In this document: positions 1 to 7,498 of the stretch, piece after piece
How the letters are laid out: each line of letters begins with the position of its first letter
How positions within the stretch are numbered: the stretch's first letter is position 1
Source: Aestuariivirga sp.
Lineage (GTDB): Bacteria; Pseudomonadota; Alphaproteobacteria; Rhizobiales; Aestuariivirgaceae
Length of the DNA: 64,000 bases
Assembly (NCBI GenBank): GCA_030680855.1
Contig: JAUXUN010000036.1
Location: 1-64,000 of the forward strand
Direction: 5' to 3'
Program-made: the position numbers and the translations under genes
The notes under the pieces: generated by a model
The model's input: only the letters and a program-made list of their open reading frames with translations
Database searches by the model: none
What the model was told of the DNA's origin: nothing

Positions 1-271
1 TTAGGCAGTCCTATAGGGACAGAGCCGAAGTTGCAGCTCCAGAGGCAAAAACCGCCGCAAAAGCGTGGGCGCAGTTTGCGTCAACCGCCGGACTAACACG
101 ACCGGCATTTTCGCGTAGGCTGCGCTCACGCAACCCTTCGCCTCTCGCCTCCCCCGGAAACGGCATAACCGTTTTCATCCCCGGCGAAGCTACGCCCGGC
201 GCTCATTGAAAAGTGAATCTGATCATGAGGAACGAGGACAGCCATTTCTTATACAATGCCTGATCAAAAAC
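1..271. other. Leading region without a recognised gene
   Basis: No gene is recognised here. One forward frame is open from the window edge to a TGA at 207-209, but it has no start inside the window, uses several codons that are rare in the neighbouring genes (AGG, AGA, CTA, CGA), and gives a peptide I do not recognise. It could be the tail of a gene that begins upstream or chance. The 3' part leads into a palindromic repeat. Confidence 0.3.
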
Positions 272-393
272 GCCCTCATCCGCCCTGTCGGGCACCTTCT
301 CCCACCTGCGGCGGGAGAAGGCGAACTACGCAAACATTATCGCCTTCTCCCGTGCGCCTTCGCATGGAGAAGGTCCCGAAGGGGGATGAGGGC
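272..393. repeat. Dispersed palindromic repeat, RIME-like, copy 1
   Basis: The ends are perfect inverted repeats: GCCCTCATCC at 272-281 and GGATGAGGGC at 384-393. Inside are further paired blocks, with CACCTTCTCCC-type and GGGAGAAGG-type segments around 293-320 and 342-373. A second copy with the same ends and inner blocks is at 50093-50217. Such elements are typical intergenic repeats of rhizobial genomes. It lies just downstream of the leftward xre gene, so its RNA could act as a transcript end, which is inference. Confidence 0.75.
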
Positions 394-411
394 TCTTGGT
401 TGAAGTCGCAG

Positions 412-780
412 TTATTTCCCGCCCTGTTTCTTTGCCGACAGCACTGCCAGCAATTCGTTCAAGGTTTGCGGTTCCAGTTTGCCGATGTCGTCGGCCAGGC
501 GGTTGGCGAGTTCGGTGGCCAGCGGGTTGAGGCCGGAGGTGTCAATAGTAATGCGCGGATGGGAGATGCGGGCAAGGCGCGTGACCTCCTCGGCCTCGTC
601 CCAAATGATGTTGAAATAGGCGATGATGCGCTGGATCAGGTGCCAGCCCGGCCTGCCGCGCTTGCCGTGCTCCAAAGCCGAAAGGTAAGCACTGGAAACG
701 CCAATTGCGGTGGACATCTGTTTCAGCGTGATGGCGCGGTCGGCCCGGAGCTTCCGCATTTTTTCGCCAAAGGGCGTCAT
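412..780 (-). CDS. XRE-family helix-turn-helix regulator
   Basis: This 122-residue protein has a Cro/C1-type helix-turn-helix in its N-terminal half (about residues 7-60), with the typical pattern KQMSTAIGVSSAYLSALEHGKRG. The C-terminal half is helical and lacks a recognisable ligand domain. It is expected to be a DNA-binding repressor or activator in the cytoplasm; its targets cannot be told from the sequence. The ATG lies one base after the stop of the smr-like gene, so it is the last gene of a leftward operon tim44-mltA-smr-xre. The same order is common in Rhizobiales. The fold call is firm, the role unknown. Confidence 0.85.
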   Translation of the reverse strand: MTPFGEKMRKLRADRAITLKQMSTAIGVSSAYLSALEHGKRGRPGWHLIQRIIAYFNIIWDEAEEVTRLARISHPRITIDTSGLNPLATELANRLADDIGKLEPQTLNELLAVLSAKKQGGK

Positions 781-781
781 G

Positions 782-1351
782 TCAGCCTTCCCTGGTTCGC
801 CGCAGTTTCACATAGAAGGCCCCGCCGCCGCCGTGCCTGGGATGGGCCTGCTGGAAACCGGAAACATGGGCACGAAATTGCGCCTCATGCAACCACTCGG
901 GCAATTGCCGCCGCAAGCGCCCTTCCCGTTCAGGGGCGTAAAAATGATCCCGGCCATGCAGCGTGTGCCCGGAAAAGGGCGAAGCGCCCTTGCCGGTAAT
1001 AACAAGCACCAGGCGGTGCCCCTGCAGGCGGCGGCTGGAAATGAAATCCAGAAGTCGGATGCGGGCTTCCTCCAAATTCATGCCATGCAAATCGAGGCGG
1101 CTTTCAATCTCGACATTGCCGCGCGTCAGTTTCTGTTCGGTGCGCCGGTCGAAGCCGGTAATCGGCGGCGGCGATTTATTAAGAGAAATTTTGGGCGTTG
1201 ATGCCTTCTGCGGCAGAAGCTGAATGGCTTGCTTTGGCAGGGTAACCGATGCGGCGCTCATCTTGAGGGCGCGCTTTCCCAGAGGCCTGATGGAGCGGGT
1301 AACCTCATCCCAGAGATTGCGGTCAGGAACCTCGAAGGACTTCTTTTTCAT
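782..1351 (-). CDS. Smr/MutS2-domain protein
   Basis: The 189-residue protein has an unstructured basic N-terminus (about 80 residues) followed by a Smr domain. The family marks are visible: LDLHGM at 86-91, VLVITGKG around 115-122, and HGGGGAFYV at 173-181. Smr domains bind branched or structured nucleic acids and many are nucleases; the LDxHG motif is kept here. Stand-alone Smr proteins of alphaproteobacteria have no settled physiological role. The start overlaps the mltA stop by four bases, which indicates translational coupling. The domain is certain; substrate and activity are not known. Confidence 0.9.
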   Translation of the reverse strand: MKKKSFEVPDRNLWDEVTRSIRPLGKRALKMSAASVTLPKQAIQLLPQKASTPKISLNKSPPPITGFDRRTEQKLTRGNVEIESRLDLHGMNLEEARIRLLDFISSRRLQGHRLVLVITGKGASPFSGHTLHGRDHFYAPEREGRLRRQLPEWLHEAQFRAHVSGFQQAHPRHGGGGAFYVKLRRTREG

Positions 1352-2505
1352 TTTCCCTTCAAAAGTCTGGCGGCCAATTTCTTCGGCAGCAAAACAATCA
1401 TGGCGCCGGGGCTTTTCATCTGGCCTGCAACACTTGCGGCCTTCTCGCCCCAGCCCCAGTAGACATCGCCGCGCACATGGCCCTTGATTGCAGTGCCTGT
1501 ATCCTGCGCCACCATCAGGTGGCGAAATTCCTGCATTTCGCCGGCGGGGCCGGATGGCACTTTCGCATCAAGCCAGATAGGTGTGCCGAACATCCAGAGG
1601 CTGCGGTCAATAGCCAGGCTTCTGAGCGGTGTCAGCGAAACCTGTTGCGCACCGGGCGCGCCAAGCGCGGGATCGCCAACCTTCACTTCGCGGAAGAAAA
1701 CGAAGGACTTGTTTTCCCACATGAGAGCGCGCGCCTTGCCAGGATTGTCCTTCATCCAGGCGCGCAGGGCCTGCATTGACATGTTGTCCCTGGTGAGCAC
1801 GCCGCGCTCAGCCAGAACGCCGCCGATGGAGGTATAGGGCTGGCCGGATTTCGCCCCATAGGCGAGCCGCATGGTGCTGCCGTCTTCGAAGCGGATGCGG
1901 CCTGAGCCCTGGACATGAATGAAAAACGCATCGACCCAGCTTTTGAGCCAGGCGATTTCAAGGCTGCGGCCCTGCAAGGCGCCTTCCTCGATTTCGCGGC
2001 GCGTTAAATAGCCGGCTGGTTTGCCATTTAGCATGCGGCCATAATTCAGATTGAGCCGTTTTTCAGTTGCCGCATCAAAACCCACAAGGTCATCGGGTTT
2101 GCGGAAGATGGGAACATCATAGCCATTGCCCGGTGTGCGGCTGCCCGCAGCTTCCGGTTCGTAATAGCCGGTGAAGAGGCCTTCAGGGCGGATCGGATCG
2201 GTGACTTTCAGAGCCGTGAATTTTTCTTCGAAAAACTGGCGTGCTGAATTCGCGTGAGCGGCACTTTCGCAAGCCTCCAACCAGTCGGCGCGCTTTCCGC
2301 CATAACGAACCTCGCGTCCAAAGCCGCGGCCGTCTGCCAGAATTTCGGCGCATGATCTGTGAAACGTTGCCAGTGCCGCCGCATGGTCGTCGCCGGTCCA
2401 GCCCTCGATCCGGGCGAATGGGACGGCGGTGAAAACAGGTTTGGCTTCAGCGGTCATGGCAAGGGAAATGGCGAGCAAGCAGGCAAGTCCCAGGCGTCCT
2501 ATCAC
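1348..2505 (-). CDS. mltA: Membrane-bound lytic murein transglycosylase A
   Basis: A 385-residue exported protein that cleaves the MurNAc-GlcNAc bond of peptidoglycan with formation of 1,6-anhydroMurNAc. It begins with a signal peptide (hydrophobic residues 4-18, then AEAKP); there is no lipobox cysteine, so it is not an obvious lipoprotein as in E. coli. The MltA barrel domain shows GLFTGYYEPE, and VQGSGRIRF followed by YTSIGG. The C-terminal 3D domain has MVAQDTGTAIKG and RGDVYWGWG, which hold the conserved aspartates. The start is GTG at 2505, four bases inside the tim44-like gene. Confidence 0.93.
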   Translation of the reverse strand: MIGRLGLACLLAISLAMTAEAKPVFTAVPFARIEGWTGDDHAAALATFHRSCAEILADGRGFGREVRYGGKRADWLEACESAAHANSARQFFEEKFTALKVTDPIRPEGLFTGYYEPEAAGSRTPGNGYDVPIFRKPDDLVGFDAATEKRLNLNYGRMLNGKPAGYLTRREIEEGALQGRSLEIAWLKSWVDAFFIHVQGSGRIRFEDGSTMRLAYGAKSGQPYTSIGGVLAERGVLTRDNMSMQALRAWMKDNPGKARALMWENKSFVFFREVKVGDPALGAPGAQQVSLTPLRSLAIDRSLWMFGTPIWLDAKVPSGPAGEMQEFRHLMVAQDTGTAIKGHVRGDVYWGWGEKAASVAGQMKSPGAMIVLLPKKLAARLLKGK

Positions 2506-3227
2506 GCTTGCGTTTCGGTGGCCACAACCCGCCAGTTCGGATCTTTCTGCGCCACGTCCCTTTCAAAGGTCCAGATATCGGTGATGTCCCGCACTTCCTT
2601 GGGATTGCCATCGATGAGGGCACCCGCCTTGTCATGGGTTGCGGAAATCATCTGGCTGGCAAACTTGACAACAATGCTGGCGCGTTTCCCGCTCAAGGCC
2701 ACGGACTCGAAGTCCACTTTCTCAAATCCGACGAACTGGAAATCGAGTTTTTCACCGGCCTGGCTGCGGCTGTCGATGGCCTTCGAGAAACCATCAAACA
2801 CTTCCCTCGACAGAAGGTTCTTGAGGGCCGGCTTGTCGCCCTTGGCGAAGGCATCGACAATCATCTCATAGGCAAGCTTGGCGCCTTCCAGAAATTCCTT
2901 TGGTGAAAACGCCGGATCGGCCTGAACGAGTTTTTCAAATCCTGCGGCGAGAGGCGATGCGGCTGCCGCAAAGCCGGTCCAAACCGGGGCTTTGGGTTCG
3001 GCATCAAGCTTTTTCGCCGATTCCTCCTTGCTCGAGGGAAACTCCAGGATCTTGCCGCTGCCGGTTTCGGCCGGGGCGCTGCCATTCGGCCGGCTGGGAG
3101 GCGCGTAGGGATCGATCGGCGGGCGCTCAGTTCCCGTGCGCTGTCCCAGAACCGAGCGCAGGCGCCAAACGACCATAAGGGCGATTGCGGCCAGAACCAG
3201 ATTCAGGGGATCAAAGATCTCGTTCAT
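2502..3227 (-). CDS. Tim44/TimA-like domain protein
   Basis: The protein has an N-terminal hydrophobic segment (about residues 8-24 of MNEIFDPLNLVLAAIALMVV), a proline-rich linker, and a C-terminal Tim44-like domain of about 150 residues (from FSPKEFLEGAKLAYEMIVDAFAKGD onward). Bacterial relatives are inner-membrane proteins of unclear function; mitochondrial Tim44 tethers Hsp70 to the import channel. I chose ATG at 3227, because the longer frame starts from TTG at 3233 with no better ribosome site. It is first in the leftward tim44-mltA-smr-xre operon and divergent from fxsA; in Caulobacter the same gene sits next to fxsA and secB. Confidence 0.87.
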   Translation of the reverse strand: MNEIFDPLNLVLAAIALMVVWRLRSVLGQRTGTERPPIDPYAPPSRPNGSAPAETGSGKILEFPSSKEESAKKLDAEPKAPVWTGFAAAASPLAAGFEKLVQADPAFSPKEFLEGAKLAYEMIVDAFAKGDKPALKNLLSREVFDGFSKAIDSRSQAGEKLDFQFVGFEKVDFESVALSGKRASIVVKFASQMISATHDKAGALIDGNPKEVRDITDIWTFERDVAQKDPNWRVVATETQA

Positions 3228-3347
3228 TAGCAAATTCTCACACTTCTGAGCTTACACACGGAGCGGCACACATTGTACTCGTCTTATGTTGAGTCCTATA
3301 TAGGAGACTTTGGGATAGGTCCAAGGACCATTCTATTGGAGTCTTGC

Positions 3348-3800
3348 TTGCGCCGCCACTTTCCAATCCTCATTCTCGCCCTCCTGTTTGCCGACCTTGC
3401 ATCCCTCATCTGGCTTGGGCGTTTTGTAGGGGTTTTGCCTGTGCTGGCGCTGGTCATTCTGGGCATCTTTGCAGGAAGCGCGCTTATCCGCCGGAGCGGG
3501 GCCAACATATTCACCATGCTGAATACGCCTGCCAGCGACAAGAAAACCGTTTCGGGCGGAGCGGCCAAAAGCCTGTTGGGGGCGATCGCGGGCGTTTTGC
3601 TCATCATTCCCGGGATCGTCAGCGATTTCATTGCTTTGACCCTTCTTTTGCCGTGGGTCCGCAAGCGTGTAGCCGGATTTTTCGAGACCCATGTCTCAGG
3701 GGATTTTACGGTTCACCAGGGTGGCCCAATCATTGACGTTGAGGCCGTGGAAATTGAGGAGACGCCAAAACTGAAGTCAAATTCTCCGTTGGAGGATTAA
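3348..3800 (+). CDS. fxsA: FxsA family membrane protein
   Basis: A small inner-membrane protein of about 150 residues with hydrophobic segments around 5-22, 26-46 and 78-100, and a charged C-terminal tail. The FxsA pattern is clear: RRHFPILILALLFADL, then IFAGSALIRRSGAN, then LLIIPGIVSDFIALTLLLP. In E. coli, overproduced FxsA eases F exclusion of phage T7; the native role is unknown. No ATG is available near the N-terminus. I chose TTG at 3348, which has GGAG six bases upstream and gives a family-like N-terminus; an upstream TTG at 3273 would add 25 residues. Confidence 0.85.
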   Translation: MRRHFPILILALLFADLASLIWLGRFVGVLPVLALVILGIFAGSALIRRSGANIFTMLNTPASDKKTVSGGAAKSLLGAIAGVLLIIPGIVSDFIALTLLLPWVRKRVAGFFETHVSGDFTVHQGGPIIDVEAVEIEETPKLKSNSPLED

Positions 3801-3890
3801 AGACCCTGCTTGCGGCCCTGCTGCCTTCATGTTAGCCACTCACAACTTCTGATTTGATAAGACTATTTCGGCGCATGAGAGGCATTCCAG

Positions 3891-4475
3891 ATGGCAAAAG
3901 CAGCAAAACCGGCTCCCCGCAAGACCGCCCCAAAGGCATCAAATGGCGGCAAAAACCCGGAGGAAAAGGCGCCCAGCATCTCGGAGGGCCAGGCAGCCGG
4001 AGCGGTCAATTTGCAGGTTCCGCCACCCGAACCTGGCACCCAGCCTTCGATGCGCATTCTTGGCCAGTATTTGAAAGACCTGAGCTTTGAAAATCCCAAT
4101 GCGCCCCAGGCCCTGGCGCCCCAGCAAAACCAGCCCGACATCAATATCGCGGTCAATGTCAACGCCCGCAACATTGCACCAACGGATTTTGAGGTCGAGC
4201 TGCATCTCGATGCGAAAGCGACCTCCGAAGGCAAGGTTATATTCGCCTCGGAACTTCTATATGCCGGGGTTTTCCGCATGGAGAATTTTCCGGCCAACAT
4301 GCTTCATGCGGCGGTTCTCATTGAATGCCCGCGGATGCTGTTTCCCTTCGCCCGGCAGATCCTGGCCGACGCGACACGTAATGGCGGGTTTCCGCCGCTG
4401 ATGCTGGACCCTATTGATTTTGCCGGCATGTATCAAAAGCGAATGAAGCAGCAAAAGTCTGCCGCACAGGCCTAA
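3891..4475 (+). CDS. secB: Protein-export chaperone SecB
   Basis: SecB is a cytoplasmic tetrameric chaperone that keeps preproteins unfolded and hands them to SecA. The core is recognisable from about residue 53: RILGQYLKDLSFENPNAP, FEVELHLDAKA, and the C-terminal block CPRMLFPFARQILADATRNGGFPPL. At 194 residues it is longer than the usual 150-170 because of an Ala/Pro/Lys-rich, probably disordered extension of about 50 residues at the N-terminus. It is convergent with dnaQ, with a single base between the stop codons. SecB beside dnaQ-coaE-aroE-maf is standard alphaproteobacterial order. Confidence 0.96.
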   Translation: MAKAAKPAPRKTAPKASNGGKNPEEKAPSISEGQAAGAVNLQVPPPEPGTQPSMRILGQYLKDLSFENPNAPQALAPQQNQPDINIAVNVNARNIAPTDFEVELHLDAKATSEGKVIFASELLYAGVFRMENFPANMLHAAVLIECPRMLFPFARQILADATRNGGFPPLMLDPIDFAGMYQKRMKQQKSAAQA

Positions 4476-4476
4476 T

Positions 4477-5163
4477 TCAGGTTGCTTTCCATAGCGCTGA
4501 AGCACCCAGGCGCTTAATCAGGGCGTCGTGGCGCTCGCGTTCTTCTCCGGTGAGGCGCGGCGGAAGCGGATTGCTTCGTATGGCCGGAGCGGGAGCATTG
4601 CTGGTTTGCAGAAGGCGGACATTGCCGGTTTTGGGCAATGTCAGGGTGATTTGGCGGCCACCGATCAGTTCAAGATAGACACCTGCAAGAAGCTCCGAGT
4701 CCAGCAGGGCGCCGTGCTTTGTGCGTTTGCCGATATCAATCCCGTAGCGCTTGCAGAGCGCATCAAGGCTGTTGGGTCCCATGGGGTGGCGCTTCTTGGC
4801 GAGTACCAGAGTATCAATGACCCGCTCATAAAGAATTGGCGGGCGCTTGATAAATCCCAGTTCGGCATTCAAAAAACCAACATCAAAGCTGGCGTTGTGA
4901 ATGATCAGGACCGTATCGCCAATGAATTCCAGGAACTCATCGGCGATCTTTGAGAATACGGGCTTGTCCTTCAAAAACGCATCGCTCAGTCCGTGAACGG
5001 CTTCGGCTTCGCGGGGCACGTCGCGTTGCGGATTGATAAAGCTGTGGTAGGTTTTTCCCGTTGGGATGTGATTGAACAGCTCAACAGCGCCGATTTCCAC
5101 GAGGCGGTGGCCCTGCAGGGGATCGAGCCCGGTGGTTTCCGTATCCAGTACAATTTCTCTCAT
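4477..5163 (-). CDS. dnaQ: DNA polymerase III epsilon subunit (3'-5' proofreading exonuclease)
   Basis: DnaQ removes misincorporated nucleotides as part of the replicative polymerase core. The three exonuclease motifs are present: VLDTETTGLDP (Exo I, metal-binding D7 and E9), HNASFDVGFLNAEL (Exo II, near residue 100), and HGALLDSELLAGVYLEL (Exo III, near residue 160). The C-terminal tail that contacts DnaE follows. At 228 residues it has normal length. It overlaps coaE by four bases and is the last gene of the leftward maf-aroE-coaE-dnaQ operon, a few kilobases from the proposed origin. Confidence 0.96.
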   Translation of the reverse strand: MREIVLDTETTGLDPLQGHRLVEIGAVELFNHIPTGKTYHSFINPQRDVPREAEAVHGLSDAFLKDKPVFSKIADEFLEFIGDTVLIIHNASFDVGFLNAELGFIKRPPILYERVIDTLVLAKKRHPMGPNSLDALCKRYGIDIGKRTKHGALLDSELLAGVYLELIGGRQITLTLPKTGNVRLLQTSNAPAPAIRSNPLPPRLTGEERERHDALIKRLGASALWKAT

Positions 5164-5765
5164 GGCTTTGGGTTCCTGGCCAGTTCTGCAAGCTTGCTGC
5201 TTAGCGCGTCAACCTGGGTTCGCAAATGCTCCAGGCTGCCGGAATTTTCAATGACAAAATCGGCGTGGCGGCGCTTCTCCACATCGGGCATTTGCCTTGC
5301 CAGGATACCGGCCAATTTTTGTTCGGTCATTCCGGGCCGGGCCATAACCCGCTTTCGCTGGACGTCTTCGTTGGCGGATACAACAATTACATGATCCACC
5401 TCCTTCTCTTGGCCCGTTTCAAAGAGAAGCGGAATATCGAGAACAACAAGCGGTGAGCCTTGCTTTCGCCAATGGGCGATGAAGCGTTCCCGCCTTTTTC
5501 TGACAAAGGGATGGATGAGGGATTCCAGTTTTCGCAAATCTTCCAGGGAGCCCAAGACCCGTTGCCCCAGGCGCTGGCGGTCAATTTCACCGTCAACAAT
5601 CACCTCCGGAAATACTTTGCCAAGCAAATCCCTGGTTGTCTTTTCAGCATAAAGGTCATGCACTTCGGCATCGGAATCAAATACAGGAATACCGGCGGCG
5701 GAGAACAGTTTGACCACTTCGCTTTTGCCGGTGGCGATGGAGCCAGTGAGACCAACGGATATCAT
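5160..5765 (-). CDS. coaE: Dephospho-CoA kinase
   Basis: CoaE phosphorylates the ribose 3'-OH of dephospho-CoA, the last step of coenzyme A synthesis. The P-loop GLTGSIATGKSEV lies at residues 6-18, followed by FDSDAEVHDLY and the lid-region pattern LVVLDIPLLFETG. The 201-residue length is normal for the family. Both ends overlap neighbours by four bases (dnaQ downstream, aroE upstream), so translation is probably coupled through the operon. Confidence 0.96.
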   Translation of the reverse strand: MISVGLTGSIATGKSEVVKLFSAAGIPVFDSDAEVHDLYAEKTTRDLLGKVFPEVIVDGEIDRQRLGQRVLGSLEDLRKLESLIHPFVRKRRERFIAHWRKQGSPLVVLDIPLLFETGQEKEVDHVIVVSANEDVQRKRVMARPGMTEQKLAGILARQMPDVEKRRHADFVIENSGSLEHLRTQVDALSSKLAELARNPKP

Positions 5766-6601
5766 TGCTTGTTAGCTTTTTGAACGTCTCCGGCTATTAA
5801 AGCATGTAGCTCGGCCGTTACTTCCGGTTTCACCCCGAACCATAGTTCAAAACCTCTTACGGCCTGATGCAGCAGCATACCCAGGCCGTCCAAAACCGGA
5901 TTTCCTTGTCTCTTTGCTTTTTTCAAGAAAGCCGTTTCCAGGGGCGTATAAACAATATCGGCAACGAGTGCGTAGGGGCCCAGGCTCTGAATTTCCAGCT
6001 CCAATGGGGGTTGGCCTTCCATGCCCATGGATGTTGTGTTCACCAGAAGGGCGCAGCTCTTCAGCGTATCATTGGAGTTGGTCTCGCTGATTTCATAAAT
6101 ACCGGAACCAAACTGCGTCTGCAGTTCGTGAATGCGCTCCCGCGTGCGATTGATGATCCCAATCTTTGCCACACCCTCATCGAGCAGCGCGCCAATGATT
6201 GCCTTTGCGGCTCCTCCGGCTCCAACAATTACCGCAGTTTTGTTTTTTAGTTCAAACGCAGGATAGGCGTGACGGAGAGATGCAATAAAGCCTTCACCAT
6301 CCGTGTTGGTACCGCAAACCACGCCATCCTTGATATATACCGTGTTTACGGCACCCAAACGGCCGGCGATTTCATCCGCCTTGGAAACAGCCTGAAATGC
6401 CGCTTCCTTATGAGGGATTGTCACATTGCAGCCGATGAATTCCGACGCGGCCAGATTTGCAATGAAGAGCGCGACGTTCTTTGGCTCAACTGCCTTTTTT
6501 TCATAGACGGCGTCGATTCCGTATCTTTTCAGCCAGTAGTTGTGGATGAGCGGCGAGCGTGAATGCGCGATGGGCCAGCCAATGACACAGGCTTTTTTCA
6601 T
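5762..6601 (-). CDS. aroE: Shikimate 5-dehydrogenase
   Basis: AroE reduces 3-dehydroshikimate to shikimate with NADPH, the fourth step of the chorismate pathway. The substrate-binding part shows GWPIAHSRSPLIHNYWL and NVTIPHKEAAF with the catalytic lysine near residue 65. The NADP-binding Rossmann part shows VIVGAGGAAKAIIGAL near residue 127. The C-terminal LLHQAVRGFELWFG block is also typical. Length is 279 residues. It overlaps maf upstream and coaE downstream by four bases each. Confidence 0.96.
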   Translation of the reverse strand: MKKACVIGWPIAHSRSPLIHNYWLKRYGIDAVYEKKAVEPKNVALFIANLAASEFIGCNVTIPHKEAAFQAVSKADEIAGRLGAVNTVYIKDGVVCGTNTDGEGFIASLRHAYPAFELKNKTAVIVGAGGAAKAIIGALLDEGVAKIGIINRTRERIHELQTQFGSGIYEISETNSNDTLKSCALLVNTTSMGMEGQPPLELEIQSLGPYALVADIVYTPLETAFLKKAKRQGNPVLDGLGMLLHQAVRGFELWFGVKPEVTAELHALIAGDVQKANKQ

Positions 6602-7194
6602 GATGCGATGGTTCCGCGCTGCCTTAAGAAGCCGAGAAGCGGCAATATGGGCAAACCAAGAATGGTGAAATAGTCTCCTTCAATTTTTTCAAACAGTTGA
6701 ATTCCGGTTTCCTCCAGCTTATATGCGCCGACTGAGGACAAATAGTCAGCCGGACTGCCGTCCAAGTATGACGACAAGAATTCCGGCGTAAAGTCCCTCA
6801 TGGTCAATCGCGCCTCTGAGCAATGGTTCCACACCTCAGCGCCGTCGATTGCACAAGAAACCGCAGAATATAAAGTGTGCGTGGCATCTCGCAGCATTGA
6901 TAGCTGTTTTTCCGCGTCGGCTCGGGAAGTCGGCTTGTTGAAAATCTGATTCTGAAACCCCAGCACCTGGTCTGCGCCGATAGTCATCGCGCCGGGATGT
7001 TGCCTCGATACTTTTTCTGATTTTAATCTCGCCAACTCCAGAGAAATTCTCCGCGGAGAAAGCTCCGTGATTGAACTTTTTGCTTTCTCTTCATCAATCT
7101 CCGAGTTGAATATAGAAAATGTTATCCCGGCAGCGCTCAGGATTTTTCCGCGAATTTTACTGGTTGAAGCGAGTATGATGTCCAAGGGATTCAC
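6598..7194 (-). CDS. maf: Maf-like nucleoside triphosphate pyrophosphatase
   Basis: Maf proteins hydrolyse non-canonical or methylated nucleoside triphosphates to the monophosphate. The family pattern is visible: IILASTSKIRGKIL near the N-terminus, TIGADQVLGF with the catalytic aspartate, and the C-terminal SVGAYKLEETGIQLFEKIEGDYFTILGLP. I start it at GTG 7194 (198 residues). A longer frame opens at 7263, but its extra 23 residues do not resemble Maf and would run through a perfect DnaA box at 7228-7236. A TTG at 7185 is also possible. It is the first gene of the leftward operon at the left edge of the origin. Confidence 0.9.
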   Translation of the reverse strand: MNPLDIILASTSKIRGKILSAAGITFSIFNSEIDEEKAKSSITELSPRRISLELARLKSEKVSRQHPGAMTIGADQVLGFQNQIFNKPTSRADAEKQLSMLRDATHTLYSAVSCAIDGAEVWNHCSEARLTMRDFTPEFLSSYLDGSPADYLSSVGAYKLEETGIQLFEKIEGDYFTILGLPILPLLGFLRQRGTIAS

Positions 7195-7227
7195 GCGTTG
7201 AAAGCTGTGGAGTTTTAACAGGTAGAC

Positions 7228-7236
7228 TGTGGATAA
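7228..7236 (-). promoter_or_regulatory. DnaA box (exact)
   Basis: The plus strand reads TGTGGATAA, so the minus strand is TTATCCACA, an exact match to the DnaA box consensus. It lies between the likely maf start and the rest of the origin. Confidence 0.8.
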
Positions 7237-7284
7237 TTCTGCACAACGCAGAATAGTTAACAATTCGTCAATATTGTGGGATTG

Positions 7285-7293
7285 TTATCAACA
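7285..7293 (+). promoter_or_regulatory. DnaA box (one mismatch)
   Basis: TTATCAACA differs from TTATCCACA at one position. It is the only one of the four candidate boxes on the plus strand. Confidence 0.6.
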
Positions 7294-7326
7294 AGGCAAT
7301 CTCAAGTATGCACGTGCTTTCTGTAA

Positions 7327-7335
7327 TGGGGATAA
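7327..7335 (-). promoter_or_regulatory. DnaA box (one mismatch)
   Basis: The plus strand reads TGGGGATAA, the reverse complement of TTATCCCCA, with one mismatch to the consensus. It lies eight bases before the next box on the same strand. Confidence 0.55.
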
Positions 7336-7343
7336 GTCTTCGA

Positions 7344-7352
7344 TGTGTATAA
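7344..7352 (-). promoter_or_regulatory. DnaA box (exact)
   Basis: The plus strand reads TGTGTATAA, the reverse complement of TTATACACA, which fits TTATNCACA. A weaker match with two mismatches follows at 7354-7362. Confidence 0.75.
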
Positions 7353-7458
7353 CGCTGGATAACCTCATTTACTTGCCCTTATATCAAGCTAACAAGTTGA
7401 ATTTATTCAGGTAATTTTACCGTCTTTTTTACCGGTAAAGAAGTGTTGGTCAAGGCCA

Positions 7459-7498
7459 TTTGATCCCGCATAAGAGCGTCATTGTTTTTTGATCCCGC
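7459..7498. repeat. Direct repeat inside the origin
   Basis: TTTGATCCCGC occurs at 7459-7469 and again at 7488-7498, 29 bases apart, separated by a segment that ends in a T-run. The spacing is a little under three helical turns, so bound proteins would lie on nearly the same face. No known binding site is recognised in it. Confidence 0.6.

Noticed and set aside
7310-7317. GCACGTGC as a third parS site
   Set aside because: The CACGTG core is present but the GTTT and AAAC arms that ParB needs are missing.
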